Shown here piece after piece: positions 47,550 through 55,873 of a stretch of DNA of 64,000 nucleotides; within the stretch, counting starts at the first letter, position 1, and every line of letters begins with the position of its first letter. The notes under the pieces were generated by a model. The model saw nothing but the letters and a program-made list of their open reading frames with translations, had not been told where the DNA came from and searched no databases. Position numbers and translations under genes: made by a program. Where the stretch lies: positions 31,822-95,821 of the forward strand of contig JAFTGL010000014.1 of assembly GCA_017457955.1 (NCBI GenBank), in the 5' to 3' direction. Origin of the DNA: Ruminococcus sp. Lineage in GTDB: Bacteria; Bacillota; Clostridia; Oscillospirales; Acutalibacteraceae.

Positions 47550-48316
47550 AAGTCAAAATACTGAACTGCGACGCGGTACAAGAGGCTGAAAAGAATACCG
47601 TGTTTGCGGCAAGGTTGACGCAGCGCGGGCATGAGATCCACAGCATGGATGATCTCATGCAGCTATATAACAAGGATTATTCAGAGAAAACGCTTCAAAG
47701 CATTATCTCGCTGCCTCACCCGACCGTACAGAAATTTGAGGTCATCACCGTCGCCGTCGTCGGCGCGAGTCGCCGTTTCCTCTCACAGATCACGCGGCAC
47801 CAAAACGAGGTCAAGTTTATGAGTGCGTCGCTGCAGTACAGCAACTATGACGGAAAAGCCGACTTTGTGATTCCTTACGAGATCCTGACCGCTCCCGAGG
47901 ATGTTCGGGATTACTATTTAGAGAACTGTCAGGATGATATGGATTTCTATTCGTTTTTGACAGCCTGCGGTATCGATCACGACACGGCGGGTTATGTCAC
48001 GCCGCAGGCGCTCCGCAACATCCTGATCATATCCGCGACGCCCTTTCAGTGGAAACACATGATCGGTCAGAGGGTATGCCGCCGCAATACCGATGAAATG
48101 CAGATCGTCATGTTGAAGATCTGGAAGGAGCTATATGAGCTCAGTCCTGTTATGTTCTCCGTTGATCAGGCGGGCACCTTCTGTCAGCGCGGCAAGTGCA
48201 TGGAAGGTAAAATGAGCTGCGGCGATTCCGATATTTCGTTTCTCACTCCCGACCTGATCCTCGATATGTATTATCCGGCGCTGAAAGAGGCTGAACATGA
48301 AGATAAGGCTGCTTGA
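47537..48316 (+). CDS. thyX: ThyX-like flavin-dependent thymidylate synthase, probable AUC start
   Basis: 259 aa. AGGAGG (47524-47529) points to ATC 47537 (MRNIEVKILNCD); ATA 47546, overlapping the previous TAG, is an alternative. No ATG, GTG or TTG lies near. ThyX converts dUMP to dTMP with FAD and folate. The signature region reads GASRRFLSQITRHQNEVKFM followed by SASLQYSN. RHQ replaces the usual RHR, and the spacing to Ser is one longer, so activity may differ. Middle: TPQALRNILIISATPFQWKH and QRVCRRNTDEMQ. It overlaps dut by 20 nt. Confidence 0.75.
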   Translation: MRNIEVKILNCDAVQEAEKNTVFAARLTQRGHEIHSMDDLMQLYNKDYSEKTLQSIISLPHPTVQKFEVITVAVVGASRRFLSQITRHQNEVKFMSASLQYSNYDGKADFVIPYEILTAPEDVRDYYLENCQDDMDFYSFLTACGIDHDTAGYVTPQALRNILIISATPFQWKHMIGQRVCRRNTDEMQIVMLKIWKELYELSPVMFSVDQAGTFCQRGKCMEGKMSCGDSDISFLTPDLILDMYYPALKEAEHEDKAA

Positions 48317-48710
48317 TTTCGGCGTACCGGAGGATCGCCGGCCATTCAGACCGCACGACAACGACGCCGGCGCAGATGTGTATATGCCCTATGAATGTAC
48401 TGTGAAGCCCGGCGAGATCATAAAAATACCGCTCGGGTTCGGTATCGAGGTACCGGACGGCTTCGCGGGCTATGTATTTCCTCGCAGCAGTATGGCAGTC
48501 AAGGGGCTGGTATGCGAGCTGCCGCCGGTCGATTCCGGCTATCGCGGCGAGATTCACGCAATTATCAGCAATGTCAGCAATAAGGAGCATACGATCCGCA
48601 AGGATGACCGGATCGGTCAGCTTGTCATTATGCCTGTGATCATTGCCGATTTTGTATCGGAGCACGGCAGTCAGCGCGGTTTGGGCGGATTCGGCAGTAC
48701 AGGAGAATAA
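48297..48710 (+). CDS. dut: dUTP diphosphatase
   Basis: 137 aa. The five dUTPase motifs are present: DNDAGADVYMP (I), FPRSSMAVKGL (II), ELPPVDSGYRGEIHAII (III, with the catalytic Asp), RKDDRIGQLVI (IV) and RGLGGFGSTG (V). It hydrolyses dUTP to dUMP, the substrate of the ThyX-like neighbour, and keeps uracil out of DNA. Length is normal for a trimeric enzyme. Confidence 0.92.
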   Translation: MKIRLLDFGVPEDRRPFRPHDNDAGADVYMPYECTVKPGEIIKIPLGFGIEVPDGFAGYVFPRSSMAVKGLVCELPPVDSGYRGEIHAIISNVSNKEHTIRKDDRIGQLVIMPVIIADFVSEHGSQRGLGGFGSTGE

Positions 48711-48722
48711 GGGGGTGTAACT

Positions 48723-49145
48723 ATGATATGCGTTGACGCGAGGAATGAGATATTTGAACATATCGAGCTGTTTGACGCTCCGGCTATGTTCACGAACGCC
48801 CGGGTTGACCACTCTACGATTCCCGACGGGCTGTTCTGCTATGATGTGCGCGGCTCAGACGAAGATCCGGGCGCTTTGTGTGTGATCGAGCCTTCTGTGC
48901 TGGTCAATCACTCCGGCACGGTCATCGGGATCGAGGATTATATGCTTAAAAAAGGACAGGCGAAGTATATTGCTTCTCATATCAACTTTCTCGGCGACGA
49001 GATCACGCTGGACGAATTCTGCAAACAGCACCATGTAGAGGTCTCAGAGCCGAAAAAAGGTGTGCTGGACGCCTTGAAAGAAAACAAGGAAAAAGCGGCG
49101 CGGCAGCCTGTCAAGTCTGTGAAAGCCGGAGAGCAGTCGAGATAA
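48723..49145 (+). CDS. LPD28-like polyvalent-associated protein
   Basis: 140 aa with GGGGGTG upstream. The core FTNARVDHSTIPDGLFCYDV followed by VNHSGTVIGIED fits the LPD28-type domain of ICE polyvalent proteins. It ends with the shared tail as KKGVLDALKENKEKA...GEQSR. Role unknown; perhaps delivered with DNA. Confidence 0.6.
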   Translation: MICVDARNEIFEHIELFDAPAMFTNARVDHSTIPDGLFCYDVRGSDEDPGALCVIEPSVLVNHSGTVIGIEDYMLKKGQAKYIASHINFLGDEITLDEFCKQHHVEVSEPKKGVLDALKENKEKAARQPVKSVKAGEQSR

Positions 49146-49273
49146 ACGCTGCATGTAACCCCTAAACCGGAGTTTTAATATAAAATGCTTATTATCTCAT
49201 TTTCGGCTTTGAAAAGGCAGATAAACAGTACGGTTTTCAGACGAAAAGCGTTACATTGAAACAGTAAAGAAAT

Positions 49274-49300
49274 AAGCGGCCGGAGTGATACCGACCGCTT
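49274..49300 (-). terminator. Terminator of the minus-strand XRE gene
   Basis: AAGCGG..CGG pairs with CCG..CCGCTT just beyond the XRE stop; on the minus strand it is followed by TTATTTCTTT. Confidence 0.6.
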
Positions 49301-49304
49301 AGGC

Positions 49305-49619
49305 TTACTTTTTACTGTTCAGTTCTTTCATCAAGTGGAGAATATGCCGCATGGATTCAGGCGAGAGCTTTTTGCCTTCCTCTATGAATTCCTTTAAGGC
49401 TTCGGGATCGTCGTTGCCTTCGTCAAAGAATTCGAGCGGCGTCACACCGAGATATTCGCAGATATAGAAGAATGCTTGCATTGACGGCAGCGACTTCTTG
49501 TTCTCAATATTATTGATATAGTTGTTTGCCTGTCCGAGCGACAGCGACATATCCCTTGCGGATACGCCTTTCTGCGTTCTCAGCTTTGCGATCCTCTCAG
49601 GTACAAAATCCTCATACAT
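49305..49619 (-). CDS. XRE-family repressor
   Basis: 104 aa from the second ATG (49619), better spaced from AAAGGA than ATG 49631. Helix-turn-helix: RIAKLRTQKGVSARDMSLSL, GQANNYINNIENKKSLPSMQ. The C-terminal helix is SPESMRHILHLMKEL. It is divergent from the SLOG gene, with palindromes in between, and probably represses that promoter and its own. Confidence 0.8.
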   Translation of the reverse strand: MYEDFVPERIAKLRTQKGVSARDMSLSLGQANNYINNIENKKSLPSMQAFFYICEYLGVTPLEFFDEGNDDPEALKEFIEEGKKLSPESMRHILHLMKELNSKK

Positions 49620-49697
49620 AAGCGACACCATCCTTTCATGTATTAGATTGTACCTTATACAGACAGAAGATTCACAAATTGAAAAAGGGTGTTTTCG

Positions 49698-49755
49698 TTG
49701 ACACGCTAACTTTAATCTATTAGAATTGTTATAGATACAAGGTTTTAACTATAAC
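49698..49755 (+). promoter_or_regulatory. Promoter and operator of the SLOG gene
   Basis: TTGACA (49698-49703), 17 bp, TAGAAT (49721-49726). A perfect inverted repeat GTTATAG/CTATAAC (49728-49734/49749-49755) lies across the start of transcription, and CTAT..ATAG flanks the -10. This is a fitting operator for the divergent XRE repressor. Confidence 0.7.
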
Positions 49756-49768
49756 AGGGGGTGTGAAT

Positions 49769-50200
49769 ATGGAAAAGAGCTGTTGCTTCTTCGGACACCG
49801 CGATTCACCTTCGAGCGTCAGACCGAAGCTGACCAAAGCGATCAAGGATCTGATAGAGGAACGCGGCGTAACTGACTTTTATGTAGGCAATCAAGGCGGT
49901 TTTGATTCGCTGGTATTATCTGTGCTGAAACAGCTTGCGGTCCGCTATCCGCAGATACGCTATACAATCGTCCTCGCCTATCTCCCCGATGATAAGAGCG
50001 GTATCATAGAAACGAACACCCTTTATCCCGAAGGATTGGAAAGCGTACCAAAGCGCTTTTGTATCGCGCGGCGCAACGACTGGCTGATCAGAAAATCCGA
50101 GTATGTCATCTGCTATGTCAGCCATATTACCGGCGGCGCGGCTCAGTTTATGAAGAAAGCGCAGAAACAGAACAGAACTGTTATAAATATAGCTCTATAA
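49769..50200 (+). CDS. SLOG-domain protein (YpsA/DUF1273-like)
   Basis: 143 aa from ATG 49769. CCFFGHRDSPSSVRPKLT, DFYVGNQGGFDSLVLSVLKQ and a C-terminal ICYVSHITGGAAQFMKKAQK are typical of the small SLOG family. SLOG domains bind nucleotide-derived ligands. They occur in stress and anti-phage contexts and in ICEs next to XRE regulators. It could sense a signal that triggers transfer. That role is inference. Confidence 0.75.
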   Translation: MEKSCCFFGHRDSPSSVRPKLTKAIKDLIEERGVTDFYVGNQGGFDSLVLSVLKQLAVRYPQIRYTIVLAYLPDDKSGIIETNTLYPEGLESVPKRFCIARRNDWLIRKSEYVICYVSHITGGAAQFMKKAQKQNRTVINIAL

Positions 50201-50231
50201 CGTCCAGAATTGAGCTGTATCGCATTTTTTT

Positions 50232-50269
50232 GAGAAGGTAAGGTAATTTGACTACCTTCTCATTTTTTT
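50232..50269 (+). terminator. Terminator after the SLOG gene
   Basis: GAGAAGGTA/TACCTTCTC stem with a 12-nt loop followed by ATTTTTTT. Confidence 0.85.
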
Positions 50270-50394
50270 GCCCGAAAACACAGGTATATGAAAGCATTTT
50301 TGCTCAAAAAGTCAGTGTTTAAGCCGTTTTTGGCATATAGGCAACATTTTGAATTTTAAGTTGATACTAAACAAATTTGTTAGGAGGCAGATTA

Positions 50395-52506
50395 TTGAAA
50401 TTAGTAATTGCAGAAAAGCCGTCTGTGGCGCTGTCTATCGCAAAAGTGCTCGGCGCCTCTAAAATGCACGACGGCTATCTGGATGGCGGCGGATATGTGG
50501 TGAGCTGGTGCTTCGGGCACCTGCTGGCGTTTGCCGATCCCGGGCTCTATGACGAGACGCTGAAAGCATGGTCGTATGATACGCTGCCGATCATACCCGA
50601 TAAATGGCTGTTCAGCGTTGAAAGGGACAAGAAAAAGCAGTTGAATCTTCTCTGTGATCTGATGAAGATGAAAGAGGTCGAAAGTATCGTATGCGCGACG
50701 GACGCGGGACGCGAGGGCGAGCTGATTTTCAGGCGCGTGTATTACTACTCAAAGTGTAACAAGCCGATCGAAAGGCTGTGGATCTCGAGTATGGAGGATG
50801 AAGCGATCCGCGAGGGGTTTGATCACCTTCGTTCCGGCGAGGATTACGAGCTGCTTTATCAGGCGGCGCTTTGCCGTGCTCAGGCGGACTGGATCGTCGG
50901 GATCAATGCGTCAAGGCTGTTTTCCGTCCTTTACAAATCACGCCTGAATGTCGGGCGCGTGATGTCCCCGACGCTTGCGCTCATGGTTAAGCGTGAAGCG
51001 GATATACACAGCTTCAAAAGCAAGCCATTCTATATTTCCGAGATCACCTGCGGCGGTTTTACGGCGAGTGCGGAGAGAACAGACGATCAGCACACGGCCG
51101 AGAATATCAGGCGCGCTTGTGACGGTCAGTCGGCAAAGGTCGCAAAGATCGATACGCATAAAAAGTCCGAGAAGCCGCCGAAGCTCTATGATCTGACGAC
51201 CTTACAGCGGGAATGTAACCGCATTTTCGGGTTTACGGCGCAGCAGACGCTTGATTATCTCCAATCATTATATGAAAAGAAGCTCTCCACCTATCCGAGA
51301 ACGGACAGCTGCTATCTGACCGAGGATATGCGCGATACGGCGGAGAAGCTGATCGCATGGCTCCGTGAAAACACGGCTGTCGGCAAGGGGTTTATGGGTA
51401 ATGCCGATATAACAAGGATAATGGATAATAAGAAGGTCACGGACCACCATGCGATCATTCCTACAATGGAGATAACAAAATGCGATCCGGCGGAGCTGCC
51501 GAAGGGCGAACGCTGTGTGCTGGAGCTGATCGAGGCGCGGCTGCTGTGCGCTGTCGCTCAGCCGAACATCTATGAGGCAACAACGGTCACGCTGACCTGT
51601 GCCGATCATGCGTTTACCGCCAAAGGTAAAACCGTACTCCAATCGGGATGGAAAGAGATCGAACGCCGATTCCTTTCTGAACTGAAACAGAGTGCGGACG
51701 CCGCTGAACCGGTATTACCAAAGCTGACAGAAGAACAGCTCTTTGATTATGTGACAGCGAGCGTCCGCGAAGGAAAGACTACACCGCCGAAGCGCTATAC
51801 CGAGGATACGCTGCTTTCAGCTATGGAAACGGCTGGCGCCGAAGAAACACCCGATGACGCAGAGCGCAAAGGCTTGGGTACGTCGGCGACCAGGGCGTCT
51901 ATCCTTGAAAAGCTCGTCACATCCGGCTTTGTCGAGCGCAGAAAGAAGCTGCTGATCCCCACACAGACCGGTATCAATCTGATCAGGATACTGCCGGATA
52001 ACATCAAGTCTCCGCTGCTTACGGCTGAATGGGAATCGCAGTTGAAGCAGATCGAGCGCGGCGAAATAAGCGCCGAGGATTTTATGACCGGCATTACCGA
52101 TATGATCCGTGACCTGATACAGACGCACGATCACCCTGAAAAGGAGTATTTGCCGCTGTTTGCTAAGGAAGATACCGAGAGCGGTGTTATCGGCGTATGT
52201 CCGCGCTGCGGTTCTTCTGTCGTCGCAAAGCATAAAGGATTTTTCTGTGAGAACCGCGATTGCTCTTTCATACTCTGGAAGGACAATCCCTTTTTCAGAT
52301 CGAAAAAGAAACAGCTCACAAAGAGTATTGCGACAGCTCTTTTGTCGGACGGCCGCGCTTTTGTCGATGATCTATACAGCGAGAAGAAGAACAAGAACTA
52401 CGACGCTTTCGTCGTCCTTAACGATACGGGCGGCAAATATGTCAATTTCAAGATAGAGTTTCCGCAAAGATCTGATCATAAGCGTAAGAAAGGCAGCCGT
52501 AAGTGA
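50395..52506 (+). CDS. topB: DNA topoisomerase III
   Basis: 703 aa from TTG 50395, with TAGGAGG upstream. TOPRIM part: KLVIAEKPSVALSIAKVLGA and ATDAGREGELIFRR. Catalytic Tyr300 in LSTYPRTDSCYL. C-terminal zinc-ribbon-like CPRCGSSVVAKHKG..CENRDC near 601, then a conserved FSKKK-type region. Type IA topoisomerases of this kind are carried by most Tn1549-type elements and probably resolve intermediates of transfer replication. It overlaps the next gene by 4 nt. Confidence 0.92.
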   Translation: MKLVIAEKPSVALSIAKVLGASKMHDGYLDGGGYVVSWCFGHLLAFADPGLYDETLKAWSYDTLPIIPDKWLFSVERDKKKQLNLLCDLMKMKEVESIVCATDAGREGELIFRRVYYYSKCNKPIERLWISSMEDEAIREGFDHLRSGEDYELLYQAALCRAQADWIVGINASRLFSVLYKSRLNVGRVMSPTLALMVKREADIHSFKSKPFYISEITCGGFTASAERTDDQHTAENIRRACDGQSAKVAKIDTHKKSEKPPKLYDLTTLQRECNRIFGFTAQQTLDYLQSLYEKKLSTYPRTDSCYLTEDMRDTAEKLIAWLRENTAVGKGFMGNADITRIMDNKKVTDHHAIIPTMEITKCDPAELPKGERCVLELIEARLLCAVAQPNIYEATTVTLTCADHAFTAKGKTVLQSGWKEIERRFLSELKQSADAAEPVLPKLTEEQLFDYVTASVREGKTTPPKRYTEDTLLSAMETAGAEETPDDAERKGLGTSATRASILEKLVTSGFVERRKKLLIPTQTGINLIRILPDNIKSPLLTAEWESQLKQIERGEISAEDFMTGITDMIRDLIQTHDHPEKEYLPLFAKEDTESGVIGVCPRCGSSVVAKHKGFFCENRDCSFILWKDNPFFRSKKKQLTKSIATALLSDGRAFVDDLYSEKKNKNYDAFVVLNDTGGKYVNFKIEFPQRSDHKRKKGSRK

Positions 52507-53309
52507 GCGCGTCTACCTGTTTTGAGTACGGCGGCTATCATTTCTTTCCCTTGCGGAGATTCACGAATGGAGAGGGCGATTTTTTCGCTCTCTCCAAGCG
52601 TCTTGAACGTGATCCGGCATTAGGCCTATCCGACTATAAAGACCGTCAGAAGTTTCCGTATTCGTATGACGAGTTTTACAAAGTAACAACTAATCCCAAT
52701 TACGACATATTTTGCTGTGTGGAGAACGGTAAAATCTATGTGCCGGCGACACACGAATTGTTTATCTATCATAATCCGAGCGATTATCGCAAACGCGAGC
52801 AGCGGATCATCAAGAACCGTCTGCTGATCAATACGAAGAATCAGACCTTTAACATGCAGGAGATCGATAACCGCCGTTTTATGTTCAATCCAAAAACCGG
52901 TATCCTGCTTCTCGGATCGCAGCTCCCTCCGTCGCGGAAGATACGCGGCAGTCACGCGGAGGATCTGTCTAATGCCGGTATTTACTGCGGGTATGATGAT
53001 TATGTGCGCGGCTGGGTCGGCGTCGGCAAGGATTATCCTCACGGCGTTATCCACTTTGCTCCGAATGTTGACGACAGGAATACCGAGTTGTATAACCGTG
53101 CCTTTGATACGCTGGAAATGTTCGCGCAGAACGGCGCTGAGGCTGAAACGGTTGTAAGGGCGCTCGGAAAACGCTGGGAACAGCCGTTATTTTCGATCCT
53201 AAGTGATTTGGAGCAAAAGCCGTCTATCTATGAACAGCTAAAACAAAAACCGGCAGTCAATAACGCTCAACCAAAACAACCATCAAAAAAGAAGGAGGCG
53301 GTAATATGA
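52503..53309 (+). CDS. Element protein of unknown function with shared tail
   Basis: 268 aa from GTG 52503. Not recognised as a named domain. Visible: YGGYHFFPLRRFTNGEGDFF at the N-terminus, NTKNQTFNMQEIDNRRFMFN in the middle and NAGIYCGYDDYVRGWVGVGK. Tail KPSIYEQLKQKPAV followed by a Lys-rich end. Four coupled genes (52503-55124) have the same design of distinct body plus shared tail. Confidence 0.55.
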   Translation: MSASTCFEYGGYHFFPLRRFTNGEGDFFALSKRLERDPALGLSDYKDRQKFPYSYDEFYKVTTNPNYDIFCCVENGKIYVPATHELFIYHNPSDYRKREQRIIKNRLLINTKNQTFNMQEIDNRRFMFNPKTGILLLGSQLPPSRKIRGSHAEDLSNAGIYCGYDDYVRGWVGVGKDYPHGVIHFAPNVDDRNTELYNRAFDTLEMFAQNGAEAETVVRALGKRWEQPLFSILSDLEQKPSIYEQLKQKPAVNNAQPKQPSKKKEAVI

Positions 53310-53944
53310 GTATTACCAATATCGAAGCGGAACAGTTACGCGAAATGTCTGACAAGGAAGGTCTGATCATTCAGGGCTGCGGCGGTCCCCTGCAGGAATG
53401 GGTTGACGGTATCAACGATATGCTGACGGCGGACGGCATTTTGAAGAACGGCAGTCGTTTTGAAGATGTTTTTACCTTTGAACACGAAAAAGTGACGTGC
53501 TTGCTCTTTCCGTTTGAAGGTGTGGAGCTTGACGTCGGTAAGCTCGCGGTCTGGCGTATGAAAACGCACGGTCAGTTTTACGGCACATGGCTCTCGGATT
53601 ATGTGCCGAACCGCTTAGGCGGATTCATCGACGAATCACAGTACGCGACCGATAAGCCTGATTGTGCTTTGATCGGGCAGGATGGCAACATATTCAATCT
53701 CGTCGGGATCGCTTCTCATACTCTCAAACGGTACGGCCTCGCGGATCAGGCGAAAGAAATGTCCTCGCGTGTGATGTCGAGCGGCAGCTACAACGAAGCG
53801 CTGGCTATCATCGGCGAGTATGTCAATATTACTGACGAGGAACATGTCAGAGAGTATCGCCCGTCTGTCGTGAAGAAGATCAAGGACGCGAAGGTCGCGG
53901 AGCCGTCCAATCAGCCGAAGCAGCACAAGCCGCAGGAAAGGTAG
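53306..53944 (+). CDS. Element protein of unknown function with shared tail
   Basis: 212 aa, overlapping the previous stop as ATGA. Body: EMSDKEGLIIQGCGGPLQEW and VDGINDMLTADGILKNGSRF. The latter pattern recurs in ICE proteins that accompany YodL/DUF4316 genes. Tail RPSVVKKIKDAKVAEPS. Role unknown. Confidence 0.55.
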   Translation: MSITNIEAEQLREMSDKEGLIIQGCGGPLQEWVDGINDMLTADGILKNGSRFEDVFTFEHEKVTCLLFPFEGVELDVGKLAVWRMKTHGQFYGTWLSDYVPNRLGGFIDESQYATDKPDCALIGQDGNIFNLVGIASHTLKRYGLADQAKEMSSRVMSSGSYNEALAIIGEYVNITDEEHVREYRPSVVKKIKDAKVAEPSNQPKQHKPQER

Positions 53945-53952
53945 GTGATATT

Positions 53953-54426
53953 ATGGATGACAGAGTTTACGGCGTATGGGCTGTCCGCAGCGGCAGCTCG
54001 ATGTTCGGCCACGCCGAGGCGTGGTGTAAAGATCACGGCAAAGTGATCGAGTTTGAATCCAAAGCAGAAGCGGAGAAGTATGCCGCTGAACGCAACGCCG
54101 AGACGTCTCCGTACTGTCACTATCATGTGATGTCAAAGCAGCATGACCGCGATTCGATCCGGTATCCGATCGAGCGTACACCTGACGATAAGATCCCCGC
54201 GGTCGGTCGTCCGTCTCATTTACCTGAGAACTATCTGCTGAACGCCGAGCTGAAAGAAGAAGCGCAAACAGGCAACTATAATATGCTTGACGGCAGGATG
54301 GATAATCTTGCGCCGGAGAGCGCGGCGGAAAAGTCCTCCGTGATCGACAAGCTGAAAGTCGATCAGCCGGATCAGGAGCCGAGGCAGCGCTCTCAAAGGA
54401 GTAAGAGTCAGGAGCGTGATAGATGA
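53953..54426 (+). CDS. DUF4316-like element protein
   Basis: 157 aa. The N-terminal half (YGVWAVRSGSSMFGHAEAWC) is a small alpha/beta domain known beside relaxase genes. The C-terminal half (ENYLLNAELKEEAQTGNYNM, then LDGRMDNL) fits DUF4316, ending with the shared tail as SSVIDKLKVDQ. DUF4316 may thus be the larger domain around the tail. Function unknown. Confidence 0.6.
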   Translation: MDDRVYGVWAVRSGSSMFGHAEAWCKDHGKVIEFESKAEAEKYAAERNAETSPYCHYHVMSKQHDRDSIRYPIERTPDDKIPAVGRPSHLPENYLLNAELKEEAQTGNYNMLDGRMDNLAPESAAEKSSVIDKLKVDQPDQEPRQRSQRSKSQERDR

Positions 54427-55124
54427 TACCGCAGGTATTCCGCGACATAGATATTCTCGGTTCCTTAGAGCAGATTATGGATCAGCACACAAAGCATTAC
54501 AAGGATGATTTCATCATAGACAGGAATATTATCTGTAAGCTGGCGAATTCACCTGACGAAACAGACCGCCACCTGATATGGCTGTGTCGTCCGCTCGGAA
54601 CGCATATCATGCGGGAGCGGGATATATACCTCGAAGGAACGCACGAAAACAAGTGCTTTTCGTTTTATCACGATCAGACAAAGGAAAATGTGCTGGCGTA
54701 TGCTCTCCATCTGAAAAGCAGAGACGGCTTCAATGTCACCGGCGACGTCTACCAGCTCGATTACGCGGCTGAGGTCGAGCGCGTCAAGTTGCTGACCTGC
54801 CCGATCCACCGTATCACATTTTTCTTTCCCGATGATACGGAGTTTACAGTGCCGTATCGAACCTATCGCGGATCTCTCAACGAGCTGTCTCAAAAGCACG
54901 GCGAGTTAAAAGCAATGCGATATGAGCCTGAGAGCGAAGCGGAGCTCAATGATATTCTCCGACGTCAGTGGTTCAAGCGTGACCGGCACGCCGACCTCGG
55001 GGATATAACAAAGCATATCGAGGGGTTGAACAAACCGTCTGTCCGCGACAAGCTGCAGGAGGCAAAGACCGAGATCAAGCCTTCGGAGGACAACGCACCG
55101 AAGAAGGATGAACAATCCTTATGA
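54423..55124 (+). CDS. Element protein of unknown function with shared tail
   Basis: 233 aa, overlapping both neighbours by 4 nt. Body: GSLEQIMDQHTKHYKDDFII, HLIWLCRPLGTHIMRERDIY and YALHLKSRDGFNVTGDVYQL. I do not recognise the fold. Tail KPSVRDKLQEAKTEI...DEQSL, one of the clearest copies. It is coupled to mobC, so it may be made with the relaxosome. Confidence 0.6.
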   Translation: MIPQVFRDIDILGSLEQIMDQHTKHYKDDFIIDRNIICKLANSPDETDRHLIWLCRPLGTHIMRERDIYLEGTHENKCFSFYHDQTKENVLAYALHLKSRDGFNVTGDVYQLDYAAEVERVKLLTCPIHRITFFFPDDTEFTVPYRTYRGSLNELSQKHGELKAMRYEPESEAELNDILRRQWFKRDRHADLGDITKHIEGLNKPSVRDKLQEAKTEIKPSEDNAPKKDEQSL

Positions 55125-55465
55125 GTAAAAAGCGTAAGAACATGCTGCACATGTATGTTTCCGATCAGGAGGAAAAGCAAATACATGATCGTATGACAGA
55201 AACCGGTTTTGCAAGTCTGTCGGCATATCTTCGCAGCATGGCGCTTGACGGTTATATTATCCATGTGGATCTGAGCGATATTCGCGCGCTTACAAAGCTG
55301 CTGGGTATGTGTTCTAAAAACCTTAATCAGTATGTCAGACGTGCCAATGAGACCGGCAGTATCTACGCTGCCGATATTGAGGATTTGAACGAACGGCTGA
55401 ATGAGATCAGAGCAGACATGAAAACCATACTAAAACAGTTTGAAAAATACAGTAAAACACGCTGA
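55121..55465 (+). CDS. mobC: MobC-like relaxosome protein
   Basis: 114 aa. Basic start (SKKRKNMLHMYVSDQEEKQI), a ribbon-helix-helix-like part (GFASLSAYLRSMALDGYI) and the MobC signature LLGMCSKNLNQYVRRANETG followed by a coiled coil. MobC binds near the nick site and helps the relaxase. The relaxase gene is 3.2 kb downstream, separated by regulators. Confidence 0.85.
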   Translation: MSKKRKNMLHMYVSDQEEKQIHDRMTETGFASLSAYLRSMALDGYIIHVDLSDIRALTKLLGMCSKNLNQYVRRANETGSIYAADIEDLNERLNEIRADMKTILKQFEKYSKTR

Positions 55466-55532
55466 CAAATCTACTCATACACGGTACAATAAAGATAGGA
55501 ATATATCACTATTTTAGAAAGGAGCGCTGATC

Positions 55533-55823
55533 ATGCGTCTGTTGTTCAAAATTCTTTTGTTACCGATTATTCTTATTACTTGGATCTTGTATGGAGTTTG
55601 CAGGCTGATCGTTCTCGCTTCGGGCGTGCTTCTCGGTATTTTGTCGGGAATGGCGCTCATAGCGGCCGGAGTGCTGTTTTTCAGGGTTGGCATTTTACCC
55701 GGCGCTGCTGTATTGATGATCGCTTTTCTGATCAGCCCATACGGTATTCCAAAGCTGGCTGCATGGCTGATCGGTAAGCTCGGCGGTCTCAATTACGTTA
55801 TGAGAGATTTTGTTGTGAGTTAA
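55533..55823 (+). CDS. CD1845-like small membrane protein
   Basis: 96 aa with AAAGGAG upstream. Three hydrophobic stretches (LLFKILLLPIILITWILYGV, VLASGVLLGILSGMALIAAG, FFRVGILPGAAVLMIAFLIS), and the conserved SPYGIPKLAAWLIGKL. Such proteins lie between MobC and relaxase in many Tn1549-like elements. Role unknown. Confidence 0.8.
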   Translation: MRLLFKILLLPIILITWILYGVCRLIVLASGVLLGILSGMALIAAGVLFFRVGILPGAAVLMIAFLISPYGIPKLAAWLIGKLGGLNYVMRDFVVS

Positions 55824-55873
55824 AGCACATAAAAAAGGGAGCGATACGTTGCTATGCAGCGTGTCGCTCTTTT

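Noticed and set aside
49146-49270. Further small gene between 48723 and the XRE gene
   Set aside because: Short frames there have no ribosome site and no likeness to any family; the stretch appears non-coding.
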